A stretch of DNA of 23,433 bases from Chara braunii (GCA_003427395.1 BFEA01000143.1:1883262-1906694); one strand, 5' to 3'; shown: positions 1 to 8,403, counted from the first letter of the stretch. Translations and numbers: made by a program. The notes: a model not told the origin generated them from the letters alone.

Positions 1-110
1 CTTAGCAGAATGGCTTCAAAATTTATAGGCGTGTAGGTTACATCATAGAGAACTCACAAAAGAACATTCAGAAAAAAAAACTTATTTTGAGGCCCCGAAA
101 AAAAATTTGG
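1..110. other. AT-rich non-coding flank, no gene seen
   Basis: Low-complexity AT-rich DNA with short A runs (about 71-79 and 100-107). No open frame of note begins here. It leads into the GC-rich palindrome cluster. Confidence 0.5.
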
Positions 111-200
111 CGGGGGCCGAACCTGGAGGTGTTCGGCCCCCGAACGGGACCCCGAACGCCCGAACGTTCGGGGTCCAGCCCGGGGGCCCCCGAACGTTCG
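111..200. repeat. Cluster of GC-rich perfect hairpins and CGAACGTTCG palindromes
   Basis: Two perfect 12-bp stems follow each other. The first pairs 111-122 (CGGGGGCCGAAC) with 131-142 around an 8-nt loop. The second pairs 147-158 (GGACCCCGAACG) with 165-176 around a 6-nt loop. The self-complementary CGAACGTTCG occurs at 161-170 and again at 191-200. The block is far richer in GC than its AT-rich surroundings. A foldback element end or a transposon remnant is possible; no function is assigned. Confidence 0.7.
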
Positions 201-236
201 GTCAGGTGACCCTCCGTAAGTTCAGCCTAGCAACCT

Positions 237-253
237 TATATATATATATATAT
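237..253. repeat. (TA)n microsatellite
   Basis: Uninterrupted TA dinucleotides in otherwise unremarkable AT-rich DNA. The open frames crossing it are short and include translated repeat, so they are not treated as genes. Confidence 0.8.
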
Positions 254-1097
254 CCTTTAATAAGTCTGGAAGTCTTGACATCATCCTTGGAATGTCTTTT
301 TATAAGGGCTTGAAAATCTGCCTGAATTGTTGATGCATAGAATGATAATGCTTTCATTGTCAATTTCATGCTTAGGATTTCCTTGGTTATACGCATCTCA
401 ATTTTTTCATTTTTTTCCCATTTTTTTGAGCTTGTTTCCGCACCTGCATACGACGACGGCAACACGCAGAAACATCTATGACTTCCAATCGTACAGATAT
501 TAAAAATCTCTATATTTTTTACCCCCAATAAATTATCATGACCACACCCGAAAAAAACATATTACCTTACATGAAGAATTTCTTCTACATGACATTTTTC
601 GATGATTACGAATGAGTTTTTCTTAAGATTTGAATACTTCGAAATTCTGTTTTTTCAACCCTTTTTTTAATAATTTCAACAACAGACTCATGTTTATCCC
701 GGGACTTATGAATGATAGCAGCATGCGACATGCGATTGTTAATTGCGCGTAGTGCATACACTACCACCCGTAACATGATCCTGGATCTATTATCTTGTAT
801 CGGGTATCTCTGGTCTATATTCCAAATATTACCACTAAAATTAAAAATCACTACCCAGTGTACCCACATCCCTACCCTTGATCTCGACGAACTTACGTCA
901 GATGTGAGGAAATATGCATATCCTAGATACGCTTCACAATAGAACCTTGGGCATGGGAATACTGCTTTTCTATACCTTGCACCTACGTAGCACCGTGTTC
1001 CCGCTTGGAGGCGAACGTGAACATATTCGCCTGAACGCAAACAAGCGCCCAAAACCCTCCGAACTCAAACATAAAAAAATATTAAAAAAATAATAAT
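254..1097. other. Intergenic stretch, nothing recognised
   Basis: About 840 bp of AT-rich sequence. The longest open frames (about 148 aa on minus, 76 aa on plus) overlap on opposite strands and show no motif, Cys/His pattern or domain feature that I recognise. I see no RNA gene. Confidence 0.5.
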
Positions 1098-1424
1098 AAT
1101 AATAAATTCGGTTTTTTATTCTGAACTCATGATTGGCTATGAATTTGAGCATGACTCTCTGGCAAAAGTTTCTCGTATTGGTATTTTACATAACATATAT
1201 TTTGTTCAGATTTTTCCTAGGCTTCCAGTTGTCCGGGCCCGGACGTCCGGGACCCCCCTGACTGTCCGCCCAGGACGTCCTGCCATCGGACAACTGGTAG
1301 CCTAGGAAAAATCTGAACAAAATATATGTTACGTAAAATACCAATACAAGAAACGTTTGCCAGAGAGTCATGCTCAAATTCATAGCCAATCATGAGTTGA
1401 GAATAAAAAACCAAATTTATTACT
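1098..1424. repeat. Long foldback: two ~138-bp inverted arms around a 51-bp GC-rich loop
   Basis: The left arm (about 1098-1235) is the reverse complement of the right arm (about 1287-1424). I counted about six mismatches by eye across the arms, roughly 95% identity. The loop (1236-1286) is GC-rich and contains its own GGACGTCC palindromes, in contrast to the AT-rich arms. The structure fits a foldback/MITE-type element or a hairpin locus able to give long double-stranded RNA. No protein is encoded, and no clear target-site duplication is visible in the low-complexity A/T flanks. Confidence 0.85.
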
Positions 1425-2030
1425 ATTTTTTTTTTCTAATTACGAAAAAACAATTATGTTCGTCCGAACATGTTCGCGAGCTTTTTCTCGAACATGAAGG
1501 GGAGTGAACACGTCCACCGTGCTATGCAGCCATGCACTAAGATACACTCCAAAGTTCCAAACCTTCTTCACCTATGATTATGATCATAATATATTATTCA
1601 TAATAGTCAAATCAATCTAGTATCCACCCCCACGCGATTTATAAGCATTTTTTACAAGCACATATGTGAGACAACTCTTGGAATAATGCCTCTTAGGTTT
1701 TGGTATGCGTAGGTTACTAGGCGGATAACCTTAAGAATGCCCTTGTGTATCATTGTTTCGAATGATAGTAATGTCCAACTCTTGTATCTGTTTGATAAGA
1801 ATATTGGGGGTTGCGCCGAAGAATTATTTTGGAGTTTGATCGTGGTATGATTCTCATATGATGCTTCAACATGTCGTTTTTTACACATGGCGTACCATAA
1901 CACACACATACAAGCAACCAGCCAAAATAAGCACTTTTGTTTGTTATTTTGTAGGTTATTTCGATTTTTTTATTTTTTTTTAATGTCATCATGCTGTGGG
2001 GCTTGAGGCAACTGTAGCTGGGTGAGTCCG
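1425..2030. other. Intergenic stretch, nothing recognised
   Basis: AT-rich DNA without a supported gene. A short nested dyad of ATGTTCG/CGAACAT motifs lies near 1457-1495. Minus-strand frames of 85 and 120 aa cross this area; the second includes the translated A tract and neither has a recognisable motif. Confidence 0.5.

Positions 2031-2060
<30 letters not shown>
2031..2060 (+). repeat. A30 homopolymer tract
   Basis: Thirty uninterrupted A residues, directly preceded by GTGAGTCCG and followed by CCACCGC. Such tracts often mark the 3' end of a retroposed copy read on the plus strand, but no clear SINE, LINE or processed gene body can be made out upstream. Confidence 0.75.
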
Positions 2061-2062
<2 letters not shown>

Positions 2063-2423
2063 ACCGCTCTTTCGTGGTCTGCCTGTTCACAGGTGCTGAG
2101 GTGCAGGGCCAAATGACCGACCGGTCACATTCAAGTGACCGGTGGCGGTCACATTCAGGTTGACGACACTGTCACATAATCCCCCGAGTTGGTATTAGTA
2201 CGGGCTTTGGCCATCAGGTGCGTGTGAGGGTTGCCTGGTGTATGGGTGAGTGCTGGCCATGGACACTGCTGTCATTCGATGGGGCCGGGAGAAGTAAATA
2301 AGAGGCACAGTTACTTCCAAAATGCTTGGTGCCGTTGGTGGTGTTGCTTTAGCCGGCCCCCGGCACCTGCATCCCTACCGTACTCCCTGACCACCGTCGA
2401 TTAGGAGGGGGGCAACATGCATC
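2061..2423. other. Left flank of the retrotransposon, no gene seen
   Basis: Non-coding. It holds an imperfect direct repeat of the type GGTCACATTCA(A/G)GT with an ACCGGT palindrome (about 2115-2162). It ends with CATC (2420-2423), which also follows the right LTR at 15021-15024 and is taken as the target-site duplication. Confidence 0.5.
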
Positions 2424-2728
2424 TGTGACGCCCAAACCTCACGCCAGGCGCGACTTCCTGATCGGAGTGGGATGGGGGCCTGGAAGTGCGAAGAGGGGTG
2501 TGCCAAGGATTTTTGGAAAAGTGGGGGTTGAAATCCCAGGTCGGAACTGGGATCTTCTATGGCAGAGTTCAATGGTCGTGGGCGCAATACTGCCGAAGGG
2601 CAGGGCAAGCGCGCAATTACCGCCTATCTCACCGTTTCGGGTTTGATGGGGATCACTGTAGGGCGGGGGACTGCCGCGCGTCCTGCCTGGAGACTCGAAA
2701 GGGGGTCGATCGTTGCCCACGGCGTGAG

Positions 2729-3121
2729 TTATGGGCGCGCTGGCCAAACCGAGGAGCCCGCGGGTGGCGCCTGAGTAAACACTCTGCACAGTTCAGGCCA
2801 ATACGCGGCTATGACCCGCCATGGCATCACTGTGAGCTGGTGATATGGGAGGAGAACACGGAAGGGAGGGTAATTAGTGGCGACAACCACGAATCCGGGA
2901 GAGGTGTAATATTGTGTGTAATCCGGTTCGGGGTAGTCTGCTCCGTGCGGATCGTTGGTTATTGCGCGATGGAATTCCCGCTCGCACACTTGGTTTCTTA
3001 TGTAATTCGGGAATTCCGGGTACGCTCCTCGCGTGCGATAGTACTCTCGGCGGGATTCCTGGATCCAGGGCTCAAAGTATTCCCTGTCCCAAGATGAGCT
3101 AGAGCCTGAGGACCGTGTCAT
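2729..3121 (-). CDS. LTR-internal open frame, left copy (130 aa, unknown)
   Basis: The frame opens with ATG and MTRSSGSSSSWDREYFEP. It is rich in Tyr, Pro and Arg and has no domain I recognise. The same frame is open in the right LTR at 13034-13504 with only scattered substitutions over the first ~110 codons, after which small indels change the C terminus. It has the orientation of the element. Because both LTRs derive from one template, their agreement alone is not proof of selection. It may be a leader or upstream open frame of the retrotransposon RNA, or chance. Confidence 0.3.
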   Translation of the reverse strand: MTRSSGSSSSWDREYFEPWIQESRREYYRTRGAYPEFPNYIRNQVCEREFHRAITNDPHGADYPEPDYTQYYTSPGFVVVATNYPPFRVLLPYHQLTVMPWRVIAAYWPELCRVFTQAPPAGSSVWPARP

Positions 3122-3186
3122 CGTTGCGTGCGGTTCTCAGACATGGGTCCTCAGATATGCTCAACGTAATTTTTGGTTTGGGATGA

Positions 3187-3194
3187 TGACGTCA
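3187..3194. promoter_or_regulatory. TGACGTCA palindrome with TATAAA nearby, left LTR
   Basis: A perfect CRE/as-1-like octamer is followed a few bases later by TTATAAA. The pair is preserved in the right LTR. Plant bZIP factors are known to bind this octamer; a role in the LTR promoter is inference only, and the TATA-like string can be read on either strand. Confidence 0.3.
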
Positions 3195-3532
3195 ATTATA
3201 AACTCCAACAGACAATCTGCATATACACCCAGCATAATGATAGCGGGCAACTAATTTCGTCTACACATCACGATGCAATCAAAACTTCACGAGGTTGTGA
3301 GCAACTAATCCCATACATAGTGAGGAGCAAAAGGAAATGATGCGCATTCCATCCATTCATCCACGTCGACAAAAGGCAATAAAAAGAAAAGGAAATGCAG
3401 GATGAGCCAATTCAAGCGAAAACCTAATCAGAGATATCGAATCGAAGGATAGGGGGCGGTCGCTCAATCAAAATTTATGTACACAGAAGAGAGGGGAAGA
3501 GACAAGAAACTGCAAACCCATGTCCACACAAC

Positions 3533-3535
<3 letters not shown>

Positions 3536-3577
<42 letters not shown>
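3536..3577. repeat. (CT)n microsatellite in left LTR
   Basis: About 21 CT units. The matching tract in the right LTR (13917-13935) is less than half as long, so repeat slippage has occurred since insertion. Confidence 0.9.
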
Positions 3578-3578
<1 letters not shown>

Positions 3579-4615
3579 ATGCGGACAGTCCGTCATCATG
3601 CACCAACCCACGAAGNTGTCACCCCGCTTAACCCTCCTGCACCCGTCGGGTTCGCCCGTGCCCACAGTCCGTCGTGGCCCACGTCAACCCCGCGCATTCG
3701 GCGTCAGCTCGTCGGATCGCCCAACTCCGCCTCTGCTCACCTCTTACTTAGCTCGTGTGTCGATCTCGCATCGCGCAAACCCGAGCTTCCAGTTTTCTAA
3801 GAGAAAAAGTTAATAACGCAGCCGGAATTTATAGCGTGCATGCATGCACGAAGAACACAGAATTACAAGGACGTAGATAGATGGGGGAAAGGGAGTGCCT
3901 ACGTTTGCATGGCCGGGCCGCGGCGTGGGGGACGTACCCACTCCACGCATCGATCCGAACATGCAAACGCGGCTACTCAATGTAGGCAATGGGGGGGGAA
4001 GGAAGAAACGAGGCGGGAAGAAGAAGAAGCAAGAAACAGAAAGATACAGTTACAAAAGTGTGCGCCAAAAATTATAGTTGCAAAAGGATTAAGGCGCCAA
4101 TCAATCAAGGTTCCGGCGCAGCAGCAGGAAAGAGCGCGCGAGCATGCAGAGCAACGCCCCAGAAAGGCAAAAATTTCAAAATTCGTAAATTCCTAGCTAG
4201 CCTGCCGAAAAGGTCCGAAAATAAAATCAAAATTCCGAAGGCCGTATGGCTCCGACCAAGATTCAAAAAGAAAATTCAAGAAAGAAATTCAAAAAGAGAC
4301 ATCGAAATTCCCGCGCGATGTCAGCGTGCCCAAAAGTCCGACAAAACAAGATTAAAAGCGAAAGAAAAGAAGAGACGTCAACGTTTGTTAATCGCGCCCT
4401 CGGCGCGCACTCCGCATCGGACCAAGTTTCGCCTCCTTTTTCCCCGTGTATTCCCAAATTGTCCCCAACTGTCATCAGAGGCTCGTGCAAGAACGAAGAA
4501 ACGACAAAAAGGCAAGGGCACACATGCAATTTTCCATCAACCCGTCCAATCGACGTAGGACCCCGCTTAGCACTTCGCGCCGAAAGTCGCGCATTAAAGA
4601 AGCTAGTTCGTCACA

Positions 4616-4780
4616 TATGTGACTCCCAGGGGGTCCAAAGATAAGCAAGTTCCTGCTTGCTAGCTGACGTGTCGCTTATCTTCGATCGATGGGCTGTGAA
4701 TGGTCGATCTTCTTTTCTGCCGCATACCGTGCGAACGAGTGTGGAAGTCATGCTGCGCGGCAGTCGTATCCTGGTTGTCG
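4616..4780 (-). other. 3' untranslated region and polypurine-tract area of the element
   Basis: Lies between the last internal open frame and the left LTR. On the minus strand the bases before the LTR read GGACCCCCTGGGAGTCACATA, only loosely purine-rich, so the priming tract is not sharply defined. GATAAGC at 4640-4646 pairs with GCTTATC at 4674-4680, giving an imperfect hairpin. Confidence 0.4.
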
Positions 4781-5662
4781 TCATTCGTGGGGAAGAGGAA
4801 AAGGAAGACGATAGGCAGGCGGAGGTGTTGATGGGGGATGAGTCGGGATAGGCGGGAAGAAGCGTTCCAGCTCATCGTCCGTCTCCAGAAGGCTCCGATG
4901 ATGGACGATTCTATGGAAGCGGGGGAATCGGCGGCCAGTAGTGGGGAGAGAAGCGAGATAGTCGGGATAGAGAGTGGCGAAGGTTCTAAGAAGCGCCGCG
5001 CGAAAGCGATCGCGGTCGGCGCATGCGGGGATTAACCCCGCGATGAGGCAACAAACCTCTACGGCGTTGATACGACGCCACCCAACGCTGAAGAGGAGTA
5101 CATGGAGAGGAAACTCGGGGGAAGCACGCCGGGAGGATGAGGGGGGATGGACTGTGACAGAGAAGCGGATGGAGTAGTAATGACGGAAAATGTCGCAGGG
5201 GAAGGGGTTATGGGGGAAGACGGCGGGACGGGTGAGCTGGCGCAGGGTGAGGAAGTCATGGGGGCGGAGAGAGAGAGCCCGAGGACGAAGACCGATCGGC
5301 CTCATCTCGACATGCTCAAAGTGGGGGATGGGCCGCGAGGGAAAGGGAGGTGGAGGGGGAGCGGCTTCGTCGTTGGCGTCGCGGTGGGGAAGAAGGCCGG
5401 CGAGCGGACGGCCCAGCCATCTGGGCCACATGGCCATCGTCTGGCCGAGGTGGCTCCGGGTCGAGCATTGGATCGTTGCTGATCGGAAGATCAGCAACCG
5501 GCGCAATCTCCAGCTGGGGATCCTCGTTGGCGTGCTCCTCGTCGTTGTCGTCGTCGCTCCCTTGCTCGCTATCTTCTTCTTCGTCTTCCTCTTCGCTCTC
5601 CGTTTGCAGGAGCTTGTCTTCGTCTCCTTCTCGTTGCTGTGCCGGCTCCCCTTCTTCTTCAT
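4781..5662 (-). CDS. Accessory open frame D downstream of integrase (293 aa, unknown)
   Basis: The last internal frame before the left LTR. The first ~95 codons are basic and probably out of frame relative to the acidic frame that overlaps them. From about residue 115 the protein looks more like real coding sequence, with strings such as HFEHVEMRPIGLRPRALSL, CCLIAGLIPACADRDRF and LETDDELERFFPPIPTHP, then a Pro-rich tail. I recognise no domain and see no signal peptide or clear membrane segment that would support an envelope-like protein. It is probably the C-terminal part of one larger accessory protein whose frame is broken near 5320. Confidence 0.45.
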   Translation of the reverse strand: MKKKGSRHSNEKETKTSSCKRRAKRKTKKKIASKGATTTTTRSTPTRIPSWRLRRLLIFRSATIQCSTRSHLGQTMAMWPRWLGRPLAGLLPHRDANDEAAPPPPPFPSRPIPHFEHVEMRPIGLRPRALSLRPHDFLTLRQLTRPAVFPHNPFPCDIFRHYYSIRFSVTVHPPSSSRRASPEFPLHVLLFSVGWRRINAVEVCCLIAGLIPACADRDRFRAALLRTFATLYPDYLASLPTTGRRFPRFHRIVHHRSLLETDDELERFFPPIPTHPPSTPPPAYRLPFPLPHE

Positions 5663-5885
5663 TCAGATTCTCCTCCTCTTCCTCCGAACTTTCTTCCGTG
5701 AGCTCCTCGCGGATTATCTCCTCCAATTCGTCTTCGTACGGCGGTCTGTAGAAAGCGGGATCCACGATGTCGCGCGGATCCAAGTAATCCAACCGTGAAG
5801 GCGGAATTCTCGATGGGAAGCCCTCCACGCAAGCTGACCACTGAAGACACGGCGACAGCGTGCGCGAGGTTATGTGGGGCACCAA
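5316..5885 (-). CDS. Accessory open frame C with long acidic tract (189 aa, unknown)
   Basis: After a short N terminus the frame gives a plausible segment (PSRLDYLDPRDIVDPAFYRP). A highly acidic Glu/Asp/Ser stretch follows at about residues 53-124, then a Pro/Arg/Ser-rich end that runs off-frame toward frame D. Acidic low-complexity tracts occur in chromatin-associated and nuclear proteins, but that is only an analogy. A competing 93-codon frame at 5659-5940 overlaps it and appears to be out of frame. Confidence 0.45.
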   Translation of the reverse strand: MVPHITSRTLSPCLQWSACVEGFPSRIPPSRLDYLDPRDIVDPAFYRPPYEDELEEIIREELTEESSEEEEENLNEEEGEPAQQREGDEDKLLQTESEEEDEEEDSEQGSDDDNDEEHANEDPQLEIAPVADLPISNDPMLDPEPPRPDDGHVAQMAGPSARRPSSPPRRQRRSRSPSTSLSLAAHPPL

Positions 5886-5947
5886 GCGCGGTCGGCCTGG
5901 GAGACAATGCTGACGTCAAGATGATCGACCAGCTGCGCAATCGGGAC

Positions 5948-6292
5948 TCAAAGCTCCTGGGTGAGAAGCCTCTGACAGCCTGGACGCACTGCCCCGTATA
6001 AAAAACCGAGAAGGTCCCCCTCTACTTCCGTCCGCCACGCCTGAATCAAAAGGATCTCCAATCGCTCAGACCGCGGATAATTGTTCTCGTTCCTCGTCCA
6101 TGTCACCCGTACTTCCGTCAAACACAGTGAGAGTTCGATGAAGTCTCCGTGCGACGCGTCCCACTGAGAGGGATCAATAAGGGGAACAACCAAAGGATCT
6201 ACGTAGAAGGAGAGGCGGGGATGAAGATCAGACTGCCAAAAGGTGGGGAAGGAAGAAGGAAGCTCGAAAGTAGAGATCGGGAAGGAACTCAT
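5948..6292 (-). CDS. Accessory open frame B downstream of integrase (114 aa, unknown)
   Basis: Its ATG overlaps the TGA of the preceding frame in the tetranucleotide ATGA (6289-6292 on the minus strand). Its composition is balanced, with alternating hydrophobic stretches such as RLSFYVDPLVVPLIDP and GDFIELSLCLTEVRVTW that suggest beta structure. No family is recognised. It may be the natural continuation of frame A by frameshift or reinitiation, or part of one decayed protein. Confidence 0.45.
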   Translation of the reverse strand: MSSFPISTFELPSSFPTFWQSDLHPRLSFYVDPLVVPLIDPSQWDASHGDFIELSLCLTEVRVTWTRNENNYPRSERLEILLIQAWRTEVEGDLLGFLYGAVRPGCQRLLTQEL

Positions 6293-6765
6293 CGGGGATG
6301 GAAGGGGATGAGAGGGGGTAATTGCGTCGGCGAGTCACGCCGATCCAGCCGAATGTTGTTGTACTCGATCGCTCGGATTGGTGCGATCACGTCCCCTTGG
6401 TGCGCCAGGAGCGGGGTCCACTCGTTTTGAAGATTGTGCGCCCACAGAAGCAATGTCGCCTTGATTCTCGTGTGTCGGATGGGGGGAATCGCCGTGAGAT
6501 CCGCAGTGAAATTAACCACCACCGTTATTCTGCCGACGTCCACAGATGTTCGCTGTCGCAACCCGACAACTTCGGCCAATATGATCGCGTCAGCCCTCCC
6601 GTCGACGTGGATCTCTGCTGCCGCGTAGACGCCCTTCGAGCAGAAGAATTGCGCAGCCCGCTGAAGGTCCGGACTAAGATGAGGATGATGCACCTGCCGC
6701 AGTGTCAAATTCCCCCGTGCTACCAGCGCTTCTTCACTTAGAGCTCTCTCCTCCATAAAGCTCAT
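6289..6765 (-). CDS. Accessory open frame A downstream of integrase (158 aa, unknown)
   Basis: The ATG overlaps the integrase-frame stop as ATGA (6762-6765). The protein starts MSFMEERALSEEALVARG and has a globular-looking middle with hydrophobic strands (RADAIILAEVVGL, GRITVVVNFTADLTAIP, IKATLLLWAHNL). I recognise no domain. It lies where some plant gypsy lineages (Athila, Tat) carry extra genes, but nothing here shows an envelope. Start choice rests on the overlap and could equally reflect an old frameshift at the integrase tail. Confidence 0.5.
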   Translation of the reverse strand: MSFMEERALSEEALVARGNLTLRQVHHPHLSPDLQRAAQFFCSKGVYAAAEIHVDGRADAIILAEVVGLRQRTSVDVGRITVVVNFTADLTAIPPIRHTRIKATLLLWAHNLQNEWTPLLAHQGDVIAPIRAIEYNNIRLDRRDSPTQLPPLIPFHPR

Positions 6766-7052
6766 GGCGATGGCGAGGGTGACGGCGTATCCGACAAAGA
6801 TTGAGAAGGAGAAGGAGATGCAGAGGAGATAGAGTCGTCGTCGGGAGAGGTTGACGGAGAAGGAGACGGAACAGAGGGAAGAAGACAGAGATAGGACACG
6901 TGGCGTGTGATCGGGCGAGCCGATCGACTGCCGGAAATCTCGGGAGCGAGGCGCACGATGTCCACGCCGTTGGGTCCAAGTTCAATCACTCGATACTGTT
7001 CGAAGAATCGTGGCGCTAGTTTACCTTGGTGCGCACATTTCCTTACCTGCAC
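6762..7052 (-). CDS. Integrase C-terminal segment with GPY/F-like module and Ser/Pro-rich tail
   Basis: Residues near the start, including KCAHQGKLAPRFFEQYRVIE, match the general form of the GPY/F module that follows the integrase core in Ty3/gypsy elements. It ends in a serine/proline-rich low-complexity tail at about residues 61-96. The true frame continues upstream in another register: TQYKLGDIVQV lies just before the first Met, so a frameshift around 7100-7140 separates it from the core. No chromodomain follows. Confidence 0.75.
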   Translation of the reverse strand: MQVRKCAHQGKLAPRFFEQYRVIELGPNGVDIVRLAPEISGSRSARPITRHVSYLCLLPSVPSPSPSTSPDDDSISSASPSPSQSLSDTPSPSPSP

Positions 7053-7060
7053 GATGTCCC

Positions 7061-7471
7061 CTAACTTATACTGGGTCCTGGGACCCGCATTCCCGTTCCG
7101 GGCCTCGTAACGCCGACCTGTCGGCCGTGGGCGAATTTGGTGGACCGTTGGCGCTTCCGGGCCAGTCTAGGTAGGGACCGCTCCATGAGTTCCAGGTGCC
7201 TTTTGGCTTTGTCCCGAACGGTGGCCCTTGTGGGGCGTCGCTTGAGTCCTGATTCGTCTGGGAGGCTTGGTATCAATACACACGCGACACTATTGGTCCG
7301 CAGCTGGAAGCGGCTTGGGCCCGTCGATTCGTGGGGCGTTCCGCGATGGACCGCCAAGATGTGGTCGACAATATCAGGCCAGGGTGGGGGGTCTCGTGCC
7401 GCAATATTCCGCCGCAAGGCCGTTCTTATCACCCTATTCGCGTTTTCCACTAATCCGTTAGACTGGGACAT
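7061..7471 (-). pseudogene. Integrase core, third part (catalytic Glu) and following region
   Basis: Contains SQSNGLVENANRVIRTALRR, where the Glu of NGLVEN is the third residue of the DDE triad. A helical region follows, typical of the segment between core and GPY/F module. It is in the same frame as the upstream integrase piece and is separated from it only by a TAG (7520-7522). Counting the stop as a residue, 34 positions separate the second Asp from this Glu, close to the usual D35E spacing. Its last ~25 codons are out of frame. Confidence 0.8.
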
Positions 7472-7519
7472 GTGCGGGGCCGTGTGCCGTATGGAGACGC
7501 CGTGTATGACCAGGTTCCT

Positions 7520-7858
7520 CTAGACTTCTCCTCTAAATTTGACCCCATTGTCGGTAAGGATCTCTTCTGTGTCCTGGTGCATGCCCAGAAAGCGGTTGAC
7601 GTACCGAGCGATTTTCGCGGCTTGTCGTGTCTTGCAGGGGTAGGCCTCGATCCACTTAGAAAAGTGGTCGACGAAAACCAGCAGAATTGAACAGTCGCAA
7701 CTATTCGGTCCAGGGGGCACCACTATATCAGTAGTATCCATACTAACCCTCAAAAACGGCCTTTCAACCACAGTTGGGACTATCGACCTAGGCGGTTGGG
7801 TTGGGGCCTTGTCAGCAACGCAGACCTGGCAGTGTTGGACGATGAATTTAACGTCGTC
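7520..7858 (-). pseudogene. Integrase HHCC second half and core with two catalytic Asp
   Basis: Directly after a TGA (7859-7861) and in the same frame come the CC half of the HHCC finger (QHCQVC) and then the catalytic core. The first Asp is in RVSMDTTDIV, followed by VFVDHFSKWIEAYP, and the second is in EILTDNGVKF. The known role of this domain is joining the element's cDNA ends to host DNA. It ends at an in-frame TAG. All three catalytic residues remain across the pieces, but the chain is interrupted twice. Confidence 0.85.
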
Positions 7859-8395
7859 TCAGATATTGGAACAGTACCATTGATTTCTGTCAATCGCAGC
7901 TTCGGTAATACGCACGGCAAAATGCGCCGCCGTTTCCTCGTGGGCGGTTCGTACCCAGCCGTACCGCATGAACGGGTGCGGGACTACTAACCATGCTCCA
8001 CTGCTGTCCGTTTTACGTTTCTCGAACCGTCCATCTACCCATCGGTAATCCCTTGCTCTCTCATTGGCCCTCCTCCGATCCTCCTTGGAAAAGGTTTCGA
8101 GGGATTTGCCTACCACCGTGGCTATCAAGGCGACATCTGTCCAGACTTCCGCTCTTCTAAACTTCTCGATTTTGTCGGGGCCTTCCGACGTGGCATCGAG
8201 GAATCGGGCTTCCATCGGGATCTTGTCAGTGCGACATAAGGGACAGAACCAGGGTCTATCACTACTCCGATACTGGATGCACACACCGTGAGCACGTGCG
8301 ACACATTTCCGACAGTCTACCCATTCAGCATATCCCGTCCCTTTTGGACACATGTGGACAGAATAGACTCGAGAAATTGCTCGCAGAAATAGCAA
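7859..8395 (-). pseudogene. PHD-type zinc finger plus integrase HHCC first half (pol segment)
   Basis: This open frame of 178 codons starts inside the finger. Residues C28-x2-C31-x4-H36-x2-C39-x11-C51-x2-C54, with W25 (EWVDC) and W49 (PWFC), match the second part of a C4HC3 PHD finger. The missing first Cys pair is FCYFC, encoded just upstream in another frame (about 8380-8400), so a frameshift lies between about 8340 and 8380. A charged linker follows, then H152/H158 (AHEETAAHF), the HH half of the integrase zinc-binding domain. It ends at an in-frame TGA. PHD fingers are known readers of histone H3 tails; targeting of integration to chromatin is inference. Confidence 0.75.
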
Positions 8396-8403
8396 AATTT
8401 GTC

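Larger units (their letters stand above)
2424..4615 (-). repeat. Left LTR (3' LTR of the minus-strand element)
   Basis: It begins TGTGACG and ends CGTCACA, a perfect 7-bp terminal inversion. It aligns along its length with 12863-15020. Relative to that copy it keeps about 48 bp near 2490-2537 that the right LTR lacks, and carries a longer CT tract (3536-3577). One unresolved base (n, 3616) corresponds to C in the right copy. The LTR is unusually long for a gypsy element and contains a minus-strand open frame at 2729-3121. Confidence 0.93.

Noticed and set aside
1976-2060. Possible SINE with A30 tail
   Set aside because: GGGTGAGTCC upstream of the tail only faintly recalls a tRNA-type B box, no A box is visible at the right distance, and no flanking duplication was found.
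2486-3097. 203-codon plus-strand frame in the left LTR
   Set aside because: It is antisense to the element and is not kept at that length in the right LTR, where the equivalent frame is shorter and broken; treated as a shadow of the LTR.
3989-4558. 189-codon Lys/Arg-rich plus-strand frame in the left LTR
   Set aside because: Antisense to the element, low-complexity basic composition from A/G-rich DNA, and different in length in the right LTR.
4781-6765. Retroviral-like envelope gene in the accessory region
   Set aside because: No signal peptide, no convincing transmembrane segment and no cleavage or fusion motif could be seen in any of the frames.
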